From: Psychroserpens mesophilus
GTDB taxonomy: Bacteria > Bacteroidota > Bacteroidia > Flavobacteriales > Flavobacteriaceae
Length of the DNA stretch: 64,000 nt
NCBI RefSeq assembly: GCF_000826645.1
Contig: NZ_JXJP01000003.1
Coordinates: 372,001-436,000, forward strand
Direction of reading: 5' to 3'
Below are positions 27,701-36,455 of the stretch, piece after piece (within the stretch, counting starts at the first letter, position 1; each line of letters starts with the position of its first letter). Under the pieces are notes generated by a model, which saw only the letters and a list, made by a program, of their open reading frames with translations, did no database searches and had not been told where the DNA came from. The position numbers and the translations under genes are program-made.

Positions 27701-30431
27701 AACAATATTTACTAGAGTTGAAAATATCACAGATATTAATTGTTTTGGAACGTCATCATTTCAAATAACAGTAACTCAGTTACCAACATTTAATATTCCG
27801 ACTGAAATTTCAGTTTGTGATGATGTTTCAAATGACGGAATTGTAACGTCTGACTTGAATTTAAAAATACAGGAAATTACTAATGGAATTACAGAAAACC
27901 TGGACATAACATTTCATGAAAGTTTCAATGATGCCGATTTAGGTGTGAATGATTTACCGTTAAATTACACCAACACAATAAACCCTCAACACATATTTGT
28001 TAGAGTTGATAATGGAACCGTTTGTTATTCTATTACAGATTTTATGATTAATGTTGTTCAGGTTCCTGAAATAAATGACGCTCCAGATGTTATTGTCTGT
28101 GATTCTAATTATGACGGCTTAACTCAAATGGACATAACAATTATTGAAACCAGTGTCTTAGATGTTAGAGCAGATGATATTGTTCTTACCTATCATGAAA
28201 CTATTGATGGTGCAGAGACTAACTCTGAAACTATTTCAGATCCAACAAACTACAGCAATCTAGCTAATCCGCAAATTGTATATTTGAAAGTCAACAACAC
28301 CATTTCAAATTGCTATAGCTTAGTCCCTGTGAATTTGATTGTCGATTTACCTCCTCCAATTAACGACTTTCAAACCTATGATACTTGTATGAATGCAAGC
28401 AACAGCTTTGATTTAAATGAAATTAATGATGTTCTGGTAGATGATGACACAAATGTTCAAATTGATTATTACATTTCATTTTCCGATGCTCAAACTAGTT
28501 CAAATACACTAAACACTAATTATACCTACGTTACCTTTAGTGATACTATTTTTGCAAGAATAGAAAATTCTGAAACGGGTTGTTTTTATGTATATCCTTT
28601 TCAGCTGATTGTGAATGAGCTACCAGTCGCTAATCAACCTCCTGATTTACAAATTTGTGATGATGAATCGAATGACAATGCAGGAGAATTCAATTTATTC
28701 TTAGTCAATAATGCTGTTTTGGGCGCTCAAAGTGCTAATGATTTTACGGTGACCTATTATGGTGTAGAAGCTGAGGCCGATTTAGGAAACAGCCCTCTTC
28801 CCTACAACTATTCGGGCCAAGGTGGAGAAACAATTTATGCTCGTATAGAAAACAATTCAACTGGATGCTATAGTGTAACTCAATTCGACTTGATTGTTAA
28901 CGAATATCCAAATGTACCTTCACTTCTTGTTACTTGTGATACAGATTACGATGCTGTTACATCTTTTGATTTAACACAGGCCGAATCAGAACTTTTCAAT
29001 ACTGTCAACCCAGATCATATAATATCGTATTTTGAATCTCTCGAAGATCTTCAAAATGGTGTAAATGCAATTGCTGACCCAACAAACTATATTAATCTAA
29101 TAAGTCCACAAACAGTTTACATCAAAGTATTTAATACCGTTGCCAATTGTTACATGTATGTTCCTTTAGAATTAGAAGTGAACTTGCCTCCAGCTATTAA
29201 TGCTTTAAATTCATTTGAGTTATGTGAAACTGATACAGGAATAGTGACTCTTTCTGATTTAAATTCACCTTTACTCATGCAAACTGCTAATGTTGTCGTA
29301 GAATATTATGCTTCGGAAGCTAATGCCTTAAATCAAACCAATCCATTAGACGATAATTACGAGTACCAATCTACAAGTGATGTGATTTTTGCTCGTGTTG
29401 AATTTTCAACCACACATTGTTACCACATCCATGCGTTTGATTTAATTATAAATCCGTTACCAATAGCAAATACACCTGATGATCTTACTGCATGTGATGA
29501 TGACAACGATGGTTTGTTTAGTTTCGAATTGACCTCACAAAATGCTACCATTTTAAACGGACAAAATCCTGATGAATTCACAGTTAGCTATCATAGCGAT
29601 TTACTTTCTGCTGAAGACAATATTAATGCATTAGACAATTCTTATGTAAGCGCAAATGGTGAAACCATCTATGTTCGCTTAGAAAATAATACGACTGGTT
29701 GTTATGACATCACTTCTTTTAACATCATTATTCATCCTAAACCCATAGTTAATATTGATTCACAGGTCATTTGTTTAGATAACTTGCCATTAATCGTAAG
29801 TGCAAATACAAATCAAATTGGTGATTCATATGTATGGTCAACAAATGAAACAACTCCAGATATTGAAATTACAGAGGTTGGTACGTATTCTGTAACAGTT
29901 ACTTCGCCTTCTGGTTGTGAAACCACGGAATTTTTTACGGTTACCGAGTCTCAGGCTGCAACTATGGTCATTACAGAAAGCATCAATTTTTCAGACCCTA
30001 ACAATATCATCGTTACAGTAAATGGCATTGGTAATTATTTATATCAATTAGATGATAATGATCCTCAAATTTCTAATGTATTTGAAAACGTAAGTTTAGG
30101 ATATCATACAATAACTGTAGTTGATTTAAATGGCTGTGATACGATAACTAAAAATATTATTGTTGTTGACGTTCCAAAATTCATGACACCTAACGACGAT
30201 GGTAAATTTGATACCTGGCATATTACAGGTGTAGAAACCTTACCTGGAACTATCATTTATATTTTTGATCGCTACGGAAAACTCCTCAAAACACTGACTT
30301 CAAATTCTCCAGGATGGAACGGCTACTATAACGGAAAGCTAATGCCTAATTCTGATTACTGGTTTTTAGCAAAAGTAAAAGACGGCAATAATACGTTTGA
30401 AGTAAAAGGTCATTTCGCCTTACGTTATTAA
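24765..30431 (+). CDS. T9SS type-B secreted protein, choice-of-anchor L, 14 modules
   Basis: 1888 residues, the largest protein in the window. Signal peptide 1-21 (ends LSAQ), choice-of-anchor L domain about 22-265 (ILASEEYNTNFPCQYSDGFAF), Ig-like segment, 14 tandem two-Cys modules of about 90 residues, stalk (VICLDNLPLIVSANTNQ) and type-B sorting domain (KFMTPNDDGKFDTWHITGV). It parallels the preceding gene module by module; the 274 extra residues correspond to three extra modules, which look like a repeat of modules 9-11. Acidic, with many Asn and Thr, and almost free of basic residues in the repeats, as usual for surface repeat proteins. CDD...DG stretches could bind calcium (inference). 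Confidence 0.9.
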   Translation: MKIIKCLCFGLFLCSIFTLSAQQITTENSGTLEALIQANLGQGCVDISNVSSSVNGQFDGLDSYGYFEKGDSNFPFQNGVVLSTGSIHSGGNNVNTANLNEGSTNWPSDSDLETVLGISGTLNATSIEFDFLSTTNFISFDYILASEEYNTNFPCQYSDGFAFLIKRVGSTDPFVNIALIPGTNIPVNTNTIHDEIVGFCPAENEIYFEGYNIGDTNYNGRTTVLTASADILPNELYRIKLIIADQTDQNYDSAVFIQSTSTLSSVDLGPDINTCSQSVVLNGDVSNNIALYQWFKDGLAIPGATSPIYTVNESGTYSLLVDIPINNTSCIIEDEIIINLGSEQDVAPITDFVVCDDASNDGVEIFDLTTKDDEILAAIPSGTYDISYHLTSVGAINDTSTIVSLWPNTSNPQTIYVRTEETNTGCLGFTSFDLIVNNSPVYNQPSDLNICDDTVQDGITSIDLEAMITQITSDNPNLLVSYYTSFIDAELGLTPIELPYVNTNPSETLFIRIEDTFTGCYDITSFVINVLENPVINEEIQWIDACESDDDGFEIFDLTSVVDDILQGLGGVSVTFYETQTDAEEDINEILDPTAYQNTIPYFQLVYIKVTNDATGCISIMPIELHTNIVETGFDKSDFGVCDDESNDGIADFDLNDVETALINYYLGYDISFYETVNDQLNNNNALNKAIPFTATSIITTIYIAVTLDSCVQYTSMELVIHPAIEIQPLATVDYCDDDFDGFTPIVLSSFNSYVSTGIDSPNVKYYLTEQDAIDDQNALPQSYTNIVNPITVFIRVTNTETDCYDISPFEILVIDPPVVMQPVDIIICDDDQDGFSIVDLESKISEIVPDITDLTISFHLDFSDADNGTNAIPIPNNFNTQTQTIYVRVESDITTCHSIVDFETIINTLPEFIPISTFVACEDDGDEMSDFLFFQKDEEILNGQTGKEVLYFETAQDAMNRTNSIDKNTAYQNLSNPQTIFTRVENITDINCFGTSSFQITVTQLPTFNIPTEISVCDDVSNDGIVTSDLNLKIQEITNGITENLDITFHESFNDADLGVNDLPLNYTNTINPQHIFVRVDNGTVCYSITDFMINVVQVPEINDAPDVIVCDSNYDGLTQMDITIIETSVLDVRADDIVLTYHETIDGAETNSETISDPTNYSNLANPQIVYLKVNNTISNCYSLVPVNLIVDLPPPINDFQTYDTCMNASNSFDLNEINDVLVDDDTNVQIDYYISFSDAQTSSNTLNTNYTYVTFSDTIFARIENSETGCFYVYPFQLIVNELPVANQPPDLQICDDESNDNAGEFNLFLVNNAVLGAQSANDFTVTYYGVEAEADLGNSPLPYNYSGQGGETIYARIENNSTGCYSVTQFDLIVNEYPNVPSLLVTCDTDYDAVTSFDLTQAESELFNTVNPDHIISYFESLEDLQNGVNAIADPTNYINLISPQTVYIKVFNTVANCYMYVPLELEVNLPPAINALNSFELCETDTGIVTLSDLNSPLLMQTANVVVEYYASEANALNQTNPLDDNYEYQSTSDVIFARVEFSTTHCYHIHAFDLIINPLPIANTPDDLTACDDDNDGLFSFELTSQNATILNGQNPDEFTVSYHSDLLSAEDNINALDNSYVSANGETIYVRLENNTTGCYDITSFNIIIHPKPIVNIDSQVICLDNLPLIVSANTNQIGDSYVWSTNETTPDIEITEVGTYSVTVTSPSGCETTEFFTVTESQAATMVITESINFSDPNNIIVTVNGIGNYLYQLDDNDPQISNVFENVSLGYHTITVVDLNGCDTITKNIIVVDVPKFMTPNDDGKFDTWHITGVETLPGTIIYIFDRYGKLLKTLTSNSPGWNGYYNGKLMPNSDYWFLAKVKDGNNTFEVKGHFALRY

Positions 30432-30486
30432 AAATAAAAGAGTTCATATTAACAATATTTTTGGTTATTTAAATTTGGGCTATGCG

Positions 30487-30494
30487 TATCTTTG
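30487..30494 (+). promoter_or_regulatory. TAnnTTTG promoter element
   Basis: TATCTTTG, 18 bases before the ATG at 30513, so this fifth secreted-protein gene probably has its own promoter. Confidence 0.6.
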
Positions 30495-30512
30495 CAATCG
30501 GAAAAATTGCAA

Positions 30513-32843
30513 ATGAAACGAATACTCTTTCTTACTTGTTTACTGGTAGGTTTGACTCTGTCTGGACAAAATATACAGGTAGACAGTCAGAGCTTTACTG
30601 CCCAACAACTTATTGAAGATATTCTAATTGATAGTGATTGTATTGAAAATGTAGTTGTTAACAATGTTGTTGGAGGCGACTTTAATAACCTGGATCAAAG
30701 TTATGGCTATTTCGATGCGACAGGAACTACGTTTCCATTTCAAAGTGGAATTGTATTAACTACGGGTCGCTTATCTAACGTGCCTGGACCAAACAACTCC
30801 TTGAGTGATGATAATGCCGATGGCTGGACAGGCGATTCCGATTTGGAGTTTGTACTTAATGAAACAAATACCATCAATGCCACTATCATTGAGTTCGATT
30901 TTACGTCTATAGCGTCTCAAATTAGTTTCAAATACTTGTTTGCTTCCGAAGAATACCAGGAAGGCAATGCTAATACTTGTCAGTTTTCAGATTTGTTTGG
31001 TTTCCTTATTCGACCAATTAATGAACAGCAATATACCAACATTGCCCTAGTGCCAGACACGCAAACTCCTGTTAAAGTTACAACTGTACATGCTGGAATT
31101 CCAGGTGGTTGTGAGCCACAAAATGAATTTTATTTTGAAAGCTGGAATGGTAGTAATGTACCTATCAATTTCAACGGTCAAACAAAAGTATTGACAGCTA
31201 CTGCAGATGTAGTTCCTAATCAAACCTATCATGTCAAACTAGTTATTGCAGATGAACAAAATTTTAGATATGATTCTGCTGTGTTTCTAGAAGCCGGAAG
31301 TTTTCAATTATCAACAGATTTAGGTCCGAATCGCTTGGTATCTACTCAAAATAGTTTATGCGAAAACGACACGTTAACTCTCGATGCCTCTCAACTTAAT
31401 AGCGATAGCTTTAAATGGTTTAAAGATGGTGTTGAGTTAACTACCGAAACTAATGCCACCTATACTGTAACTGAAGCTGGAACTTATAATGTAGAAGTAA
31501 CACTTGATAATAATTGTATTTCTTATGGTGAAGTGGTTGTAGAATATACCAGCAATCCTATCGTATTTGATACCGTTTTAATCGAATGTGATCAAAACCA
31601 AGACGGCTTGACCATGTATAATCTTTTTGATAGTGAAGGCATGGTCACTAATAACGATAGTTCTATTTTTATTGAAGACTTTTACTTAACTGAAATCGAT
31701 GCACTCCAGAATGCAAATGCAATTGTGAATACGGGTGGTTTTGAAAATACCGTTCCGTTTCAAACGATTTATGCTCGTGTTGAGAATCAGTCAAGATGTT
31801 TTGCTATTGCAGAAATTGAACTTCAAATCTCGAATAATGTTTTAAACATTCCAACACTGGAAGCTTGTGATGGTGACCCAGTAGATGGTTTTGCTGAGTT
31901 CGATTTAAATCAAATTACCAATTCCATTCAAAATCAAATTCCACCTGGAGCAACCGTGTCGTATTATGAAACTGAAAGTGATGCCTTTGCTGAAATTAAC
32001 GCCTTAAGTGCAACTTATCAAAATGTAATTCCAGATGGTCAGACGATTTTTATTAAAGTTGAAAATAATAATCAGTGTTACGCTATCGCTTCTGTTCAAC
32101 TTGAAGTTCTATATACACCTTTGCTTACTGAAGATGACGCAATTATTTACTGTCTAAATTCGTTTCCTGAAACCATCATATTAGTTGGAGGTGTACTTAA
32201 CGACTCACCAAGTAATTATTATTACGAATGGTTATTAGATGGTGTCTCGACTTCTGTAAACACTTCTTTTAATGAAATTAATCAACCAGGAGTTTACACT
32301 GTTATTGTAACCGATCCAAATGGATGTTCTTCCAGCAGAACTATTACTGTTAATCCGTCTAACACTGCCACAATTGAAGATATCATCGTTCAGGAAGGAT
32401 CTGGTTTTAACACGATTACAGTTATGGTTTCTGGTGAAGGTGTTTATGAATTTGCATTAGATGAATTTGGAGCTGTTTTTCAGGAGAGTAACGTTTTTAC
32501 AAATGTGACACCAGGATTTCATACGGTGTATGTTAGAGATGTATATGGATGTGGCATAGTTGAACAAGATATTTCAGTTTTAGGGTTTCCAAAATTTTTT
32601 ACACCAAATGGTGATGACTATCATGATCGCTGGCATGTGTATGGTGTGAATGCCGAGTATAACCAAGGTATTGACGTTAAAATATTTAATCGCTACGGAA
32701 AATTAATTACCCAACTCAACCATTTAAGTCCAGGTTGGGACGGAACACTCAACGGCAAACCATTACCTACTTCAGATTATTGGTTTATTGCAACATTAAT
32801 TGATGGAAGAACCTTTACTGGTCATTTCACTTTAAAACGTTAA
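30513..32843 (+). CDS. T9SS type-B secreted protein, choice-of-anchor L, 2 modules
   Basis: 776 residues from ATG 30513 (MKRILFLTCLL); seven codons upstream are open but the promoter element lies at their edge. Signal peptide 1-19 (LSGQ). Choice-of-anchor L domain about 20-265 (LFASEEYQEGNANTCQFSDLFGF), Ig-like segment, two copies of the two-Cys module, then a stalk starting IIYCLNSFPETIIL and a type-B sorting domain (KFFTPNGDDYHDRWHVYGV). The N-terminus groups with the two preceding giants, while the stalk and tail match the gene at 13971, so it looks like a mosaic of the two subtypes. T9SS-exported; ligand unknown. Confidence 0.9.
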   Translation: MKRILFLTCLLVGLTLSGQNIQVDSQSFTAQQLIEDILIDSDCIENVVVNNVVGGDFNNLDQSYGYFDATGTTFPFQSGIVLTTGRLSNVPGPNNSLSDDNADGWTGDSDLEFVLNETNTINATIIEFDFTSIASQISFKYLFASEEYQEGNANTCQFSDLFGFLIRPINEQQYTNIALVPDTQTPVKVTTVHAGIPGGCEPQNEFYFESWNGSNVPINFNGQTKVLTATADVVPNQTYHVKLVIADEQNFRYDSAVFLEAGSFQLSTDLGPNRLVSTQNSLCENDTLTLDASQLNSDSFKWFKDGVELTTETNATYTVTEAGTYNVEVTLDNNCISYGEVVVEYTSNPIVFDTVLIECDQNQDGLTMYNLFDSEGMVTNNDSSIFIEDFYLTEIDALQNANAIVNTGGFENTVPFQTIYARVENQSRCFAIAEIELQISNNVLNIPTLEACDGDPVDGFAEFDLNQITNSIQNQIPPGATVSYYETESDAFAEINALSATYQNVIPDGQTIFIKVENNNQCYAIASVQLEVLYTPLLTEDDAIIYCLNSFPETIILVGGVLNDSPSNYYYEWLLDGVSTSVNTSFNEINQPGVYTVIVTDPNGCSSSRTITVNPSNTATIEDIIVQEGSGFNTITVMVSGEGVYEFALDEFGAVFQESNVFTNVTPGFHTVYVRDVYGCGIVEQDISVLGFPKFFTPNGDDYHDRWHVYGVNAEYNQGIDVKIFNRYGKLITQLNHLSPGWDGTLNGKPLPTSDYWFIATLIDGRTFTGHFTLKR

Positions 32844-32883
32844 TTTTCTCAAAAGCAAAAGCTACAAATCCCTTATCATTTTC

Positions 32884-32891
32884 TATATTTG
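32884..32891 (+). promoter_or_regulatory. TAnnTTTG promoter element for the batA-like operon
   Basis: TATATTTG, 37 bases before the ATG at 32929. Confidence 0.55.
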
Positions 32892-32928
32892 AGCTTTAAC
32901 TAATTATTCAAAAAATTACAACCAAGGA

Positions 32929-34854
32929 ATGCAGTTTAAACACCCAGAAATTCTCTACGCTTTACTCCTGCTCATCATTCCTATTATTATTCATTTATTT
33001 CAACTTCGCAAGTTTCAAAAAGTTGCTTTTACAAATGTTCAGTTTTTAAAAGAACTCACCATTCAAACGCGTAAAAGTTCTCAATTAAAAAAATGGCTTA
33101 CTTTATTAACACGAATGTTACTGCTGGCTTGTGTTATTATTGCGTTTGCTCAACCATATATTTCTAATTCTGAAAGTTTTAATACCAAAAGTGAAACAGT
33201 TATTTATTTAGACAATTCATTCAGTATGCAAGCGCAAGGAAGTAATGGAACTCTGCTAAATAGCGCCATTCAGGGTGTCATTGAAAATATGGGTGAAAAC
33301 GAAGCAATCTCTATATTTACAAACGATGCTAGCTTTTACAACACGAGTATTAAAGCCATCAAAAACGATATTATTCAGCTTAAACATTCTCCAGGTCAGC
33401 TTGGTTATGATGCAGTGCTTTTGAAAGGAAAGAATGCATTTTCTGAAGATAAAAGCACAATTAAAAACCTAGTATTAATTTCAGATTTTCAACAAAAAGA
33501 GGATCGCCTTACTATTCCAGCGGATAGCTCAACCAATGTCAAATTAGTTCAGCTAAAACCAGCAAATGTATCGAACATTACTATTGATAGTCTATACATT
33601 TCAAAATCAACTGTTGAAAATTTAGAACTCACTGTCAAACTTAAAAATCAAGGTGAACCAATTGAAACGCTACCTGTATCGTTATTTAATGATGACAAAC
33701 TAATTGCAAAAAGTGCAGTAACTATTGAAAACGAAACAAGTACGATATTTACAATTCCTGCAAATTCAATATTTAACGGTAAAATTACGATTGAAGACAC
33801 CAATCTTCAGTATGATAATGAATTATACTTTAACATCGATCAACGTGAACCAATTAAAGTTTTGGCTATCAATGAAGCCGATGATACGTTTTTAAAAAAG
33901 ATCTATACCAACGATGAGTTTGATTATATGTCGGCTCCTTTCAACGCTTTGAATTACAATAGTCTTGATGATCAAAATCTTATTGTTTTAAATGAATTAA
34001 AAGAAATACCATTATCACTAATTACTGCTTTAAAAGCATTCACAGATAATGGCGGAAACTTGTTAATAATCCCTTCAAACAACTCTACTCTAAATACTTA
34101 TAATCAATTATTTACAAATTACAATTTATCAGGATTTAGTTCTTTAAATCCTAAAGAAAAAAGAGTAACCACAATACATTTTTCTCATCCCGTATTAGCG
34201 AATGTATTTGACAAGCAAATCAGAAATTTTCAGTATCCTAAGGTTAATTCTTTGTATAGCAATGCTTCTAGTTCTGGAACTGCAATTTTAAGCTATGAAG
34301 ATGGATCATCATTTTTATCTCAATCTGAAAATGTGTATCGTTTTTCAGCTGCTTTAAACGCAGATAATTCTAATTTTAAAAACTCACCTTTAATTGTTCC
34401 TGTGCTTTATAATATTGGTAAGCAAAGCTTAAAAGTTTCTAAGTTATATTACACTTTAGGAGAAGAAAATAGTATTGATGTTACTACTAAACTTCAGCAA
34501 GACGATATATTAACCTTAGTTAATGGTGACAATACTGTTATTCCTCTACAACAGACCTACACCAACAAAGTAGCCCTAAAAACCAGTGATTATCCTAATA
34601 CGTCAGGAATAATTGCTGTTAAGAATAAGGACACTTTTCTGAAAAATCTAAGTTTTAATTTTAATAGAAATGAAAGCAATCTCTCCTATTTAAATTTAAA
34701 TGCTGTAGAAAACGCAACAGTGAATGATTCGATTACATCAACCATAAATGATATAAAAAGTGCCACTAATGTTAATGAGCTATGGAAATGGTTTGTTATT
34801 TTTGCATTGGCATTTTTAATTATTGAAATGCTCATCTTAAAATTTCTGAAATGA
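32929..34854 (+). CDS. BatA N-terminal domain / VWA-like membrane protein
   Basis: 641 residues. It opens with the BatA signature MQFKHPEILYALLLLIIPIIIHLFQLRKF-type segment (membrane helix 1 at 8-24, helix 2 at about 57-75), then a von Willebrand A-like domain with the MIDAS-type DNSFSM at residues about 93-98. The middle holds beta-rich segments and the last 20 residues form another membrane helix. Such proteins are common in Bacteroidota and face the periplasm; their precise job is unsettled. Its stop overlaps the next gene's start (ATGA). Confidence 0.85.
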   Translation: MQFKHPEILYALLLLIIPIIIHLFQLRKFQKVAFTNVQFLKELTIQTRKSSQLKKWLTLLTRMLLLACVIIAFAQPYISNSESFNTKSETVIYLDNSFSMQAQGSNGTLLNSAIQGVIENMGENEAISIFTNDASFYNTSIKAIKNDIIQLKHSPGQLGYDAVLLKGKNAFSEDKSTIKNLVLISDFQQKEDRLTIPADSSTNVKLVQLKPANVSNITIDSLYISKSTVENLELTVKLKNQGEPIETLPVSLFNDDKLIAKSAVTIENETSTIFTIPANSIFNGKITIEDTNLQYDNELYFNIDQREPIKVLAINEADDTFLKKIYTNDEFDYMSAPFNALNYNSLDDQNLIVLNELKEIPLSLITALKAFTDNGGNLLIIPSNNSTLNTYNQLFTNYNLSGFSSLNPKEKRVTTIHFSHPVLANVFDKQIRNFQYPKVNSLYSNASSSGTAILSYEDGSSFLSQSENVYRFSAALNADNSNFKNSPLIVPVLYNIGKQSLKVSKLYYTLGEENSIDVTTKLQQDDILTLVNGDNTVIPLQQTYTNKVALKTSDYPNTSGIIAVKNKDTFLKNLSFNFNRNESNLSYLNLNAVENATVNDSITSTINDIKSATNVNELWKWFVIFALAFLIIEMLILKFLK

Positions 34855-36107
34855 ATGCACTTGTAAAATCTGCCACTATAGTTGATCCTAAAAGCGATTT
34901 TCACAATAAAACAGTTGACATCTTAATCGAAAAAGGTGTCATTACTAATATTTCCAAACGCATTTCAAATCCGAAAAATTACAAAGAAATTAAACTGGAT
35001 AATTTACATGTTTCTCAAGGTTGGTTCGACAGTAGCGTAAGTTTTGGTGAGCCTGGTTTTGAAGAACGTGAAACAATTGAGAACGGACTTAAAACAGCTG
35101 CATATTCTGGTTTTACCTCTGTTGCTGTGAATTCAAATACAAATCCAGTAATTGATTCTAACGCTGATATTTCATTTTTAAAATCGAAAGCAGAAAAACA
35201 CGCAACCAGTCTGTATCCAATTGGAGCTTTAACAAGACATGGTCAGGGAAAAGATTTAGCAGAGTTGTTTGACATGAAAAATGCTGGAGCCGTTGCGTTT
35301 TACGATTATCAGCATCCCGTTGAAAATCCGAACTTAATGAAACTAGCCCTTCAGTATGCTAGTAATTTTGATGGTTTGGTTTGCTCTTTTCCTCAGGAAT
35401 CGAGAATTAGCGGATTAGGAGTTATGAATGAAAATGTGACCAGCACGTCTCTCGGATTAAAAGGAAATCCAGCATTAGCAGAAGAATTGCAAGTGGCAAG
35501 AGATTTATTTTTATTGGAATATACTGAAGGTAAACTTCATATTCCAACGATATCCACTGCAAAATCAGTTGCATTAATTAAAGCCGCTAAACAGAAAAAG
35601 TTAGATGTCACTTGTAGTGTTGCACTTCATAATTTAATCTTTACCGACAAAGAACTCACAACCTTTAACACCAACTTTAAAGTGTTGCCGCCTCTAAGGT
35701 CTCAAAGTGATATAGATGCTCTAATTGAAGGTTTAAAAGATGGTACAATTGATATGGTTACGAGCGATCATAATCCTATTGACATTGAAGACAAAAAGAT
35801 TGAGTTTGATTATGCTAAATACGGAACAATAGGATTAGAAAGTGCTTTTGGAGCCTTGAATTCTGTGTTTACAATAAAAAAAGCTGTTGAGTTGTTAACC
35901 AAGGGCAAAGAGCGATTCGGAATTGAGTCTTTTCCTATAGTTGTTGGAAACAAAGCGAATTTGTCATTATTTAATCCTAATGAGAATTATATGTTTTCTA
36001 GAGAACACATTCTTTCAAGATCTAAAAATTCAATATTTGACAATAAGGAATTAAAAGGAATGGCTTACGGCATTATTGCAAATAATAAAATAATCCTATC
36101 AAAATAA
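34851..36107 (+). CDS. dihydroorotase-like protein lacking key metal ligands
   Basis: 418 residues aligned end to end with class I dihydroorotases, which close carbamoyl aspartate to dihydroorotate on a metal centre. The usual DxHxHxREPG reads DSSVSFGEPG here, so both first-strand His ligands and the substrate Arg are replaced. HxxH-type HISTxxSV reads IPTISTAKSV, and the TDHAPH motif is SDHNPI, keeping only the Asp-His start. This resembles the inactive PyrC-prime/PyrX proteins that support aspartate transcarbamoylase in some bacteria. Four-base overlap with batA-like gene. No other pyrimidine gene is in the window. Confidence 0.82.
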   Translation: MNALVKSATIVDPKSDFHNKTVDILIEKGVITNISKRISNPKNYKEIKLDNLHVSQGWFDSSVSFGEPGFEERETIENGLKTAAYSGFTSVAVNSNTNPVIDSNADISFLKSKAEKHATSLYPIGALTRHGQGKDLAELFDMKNAGAVAFYDYQHPVENPNLMKLALQYASNFDGLVCSFPQESRISGLGVMNENVTSTSLGLKGNPALAEELQVARDLFLLEYTEGKLHIPTISTAKSVALIKAAKQKKLDVTCSVALHNLIFTDKELTTFNTNFKVLPPLRSQSDIDALIEGLKDGTIDMVTSDHNPIDIEDKKIEFDYAKYGTIGLESAFGALNSVFTIKKAVELLTKGKERFGIESFPIVVGNKANLSLFNPNENYMFSREHILSRSKNSIFDNKELKGMAYGIIANNKIILSK

Positions 36108-36119
36108 CACCATTTCATC

Positions 36120-36449
36120 ATGCAAAATACATCCAATAAAAATAATGATAGCTTAGCAATTGTTGCATACATTACACTCATAGGAACTTTAGTAGCCTTC
36201 TACATGAATCGTGAAGAACGCAATCCTTTAGTTTCTTTTCACGTTCGTCAGGCACTTGGCTTATGGCTTTTACAAATGGTTTTAGGATATTTTATCGGAG
36301 CATTTGATAGCTGGATGATTTCGATGTCCTTTTGGATTTTCTTTATTGTGTTATTCCTGTATGGCATTTTAGGTGCTGTTGGAAAAAAAATGAATGAAGT
36401 ACCTGTTTTAGGACCTTTCTTTCAAAAACTATTTGCTACAATCGAATAA
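36120..36449 (+). CDS. DUF4870-like small membrane protein
   Basis: 109 residues with three hydrophobic segments (about 13-30, 48-66, 70-90). The segment NPLVSFHVRQALGLWLLQMVLGYFI is the hallmark of the DUF4870 group (residues F-H-x-R/K-Q-A near the second helix). Inner membrane; function unknown. Twelve bases after the dihydroorotase-like gene and 6 before the esterase gene, so part of the same operon. Confidence 0.8.
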   Translation: MQNTSNKNNDSLAIVAYITLIGTLVAFYMNREERNPLVSFHVRQALGLWLLQMVLGYFIGAFDSWMISMSFWIFFIVLFLYGILGAVGKKMNEVPVLGPFFQKLFATIE

Positions 36450-36455
36450 TAAATT

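Noticed and set aside
13971-32843. The repeat-rich region as a CRISPR or mobile element
   Set aside because: Repeats are degenerate protein-coding modules in one frame; there are no short identical DNA repeats with spacers and no transposase or integrase.
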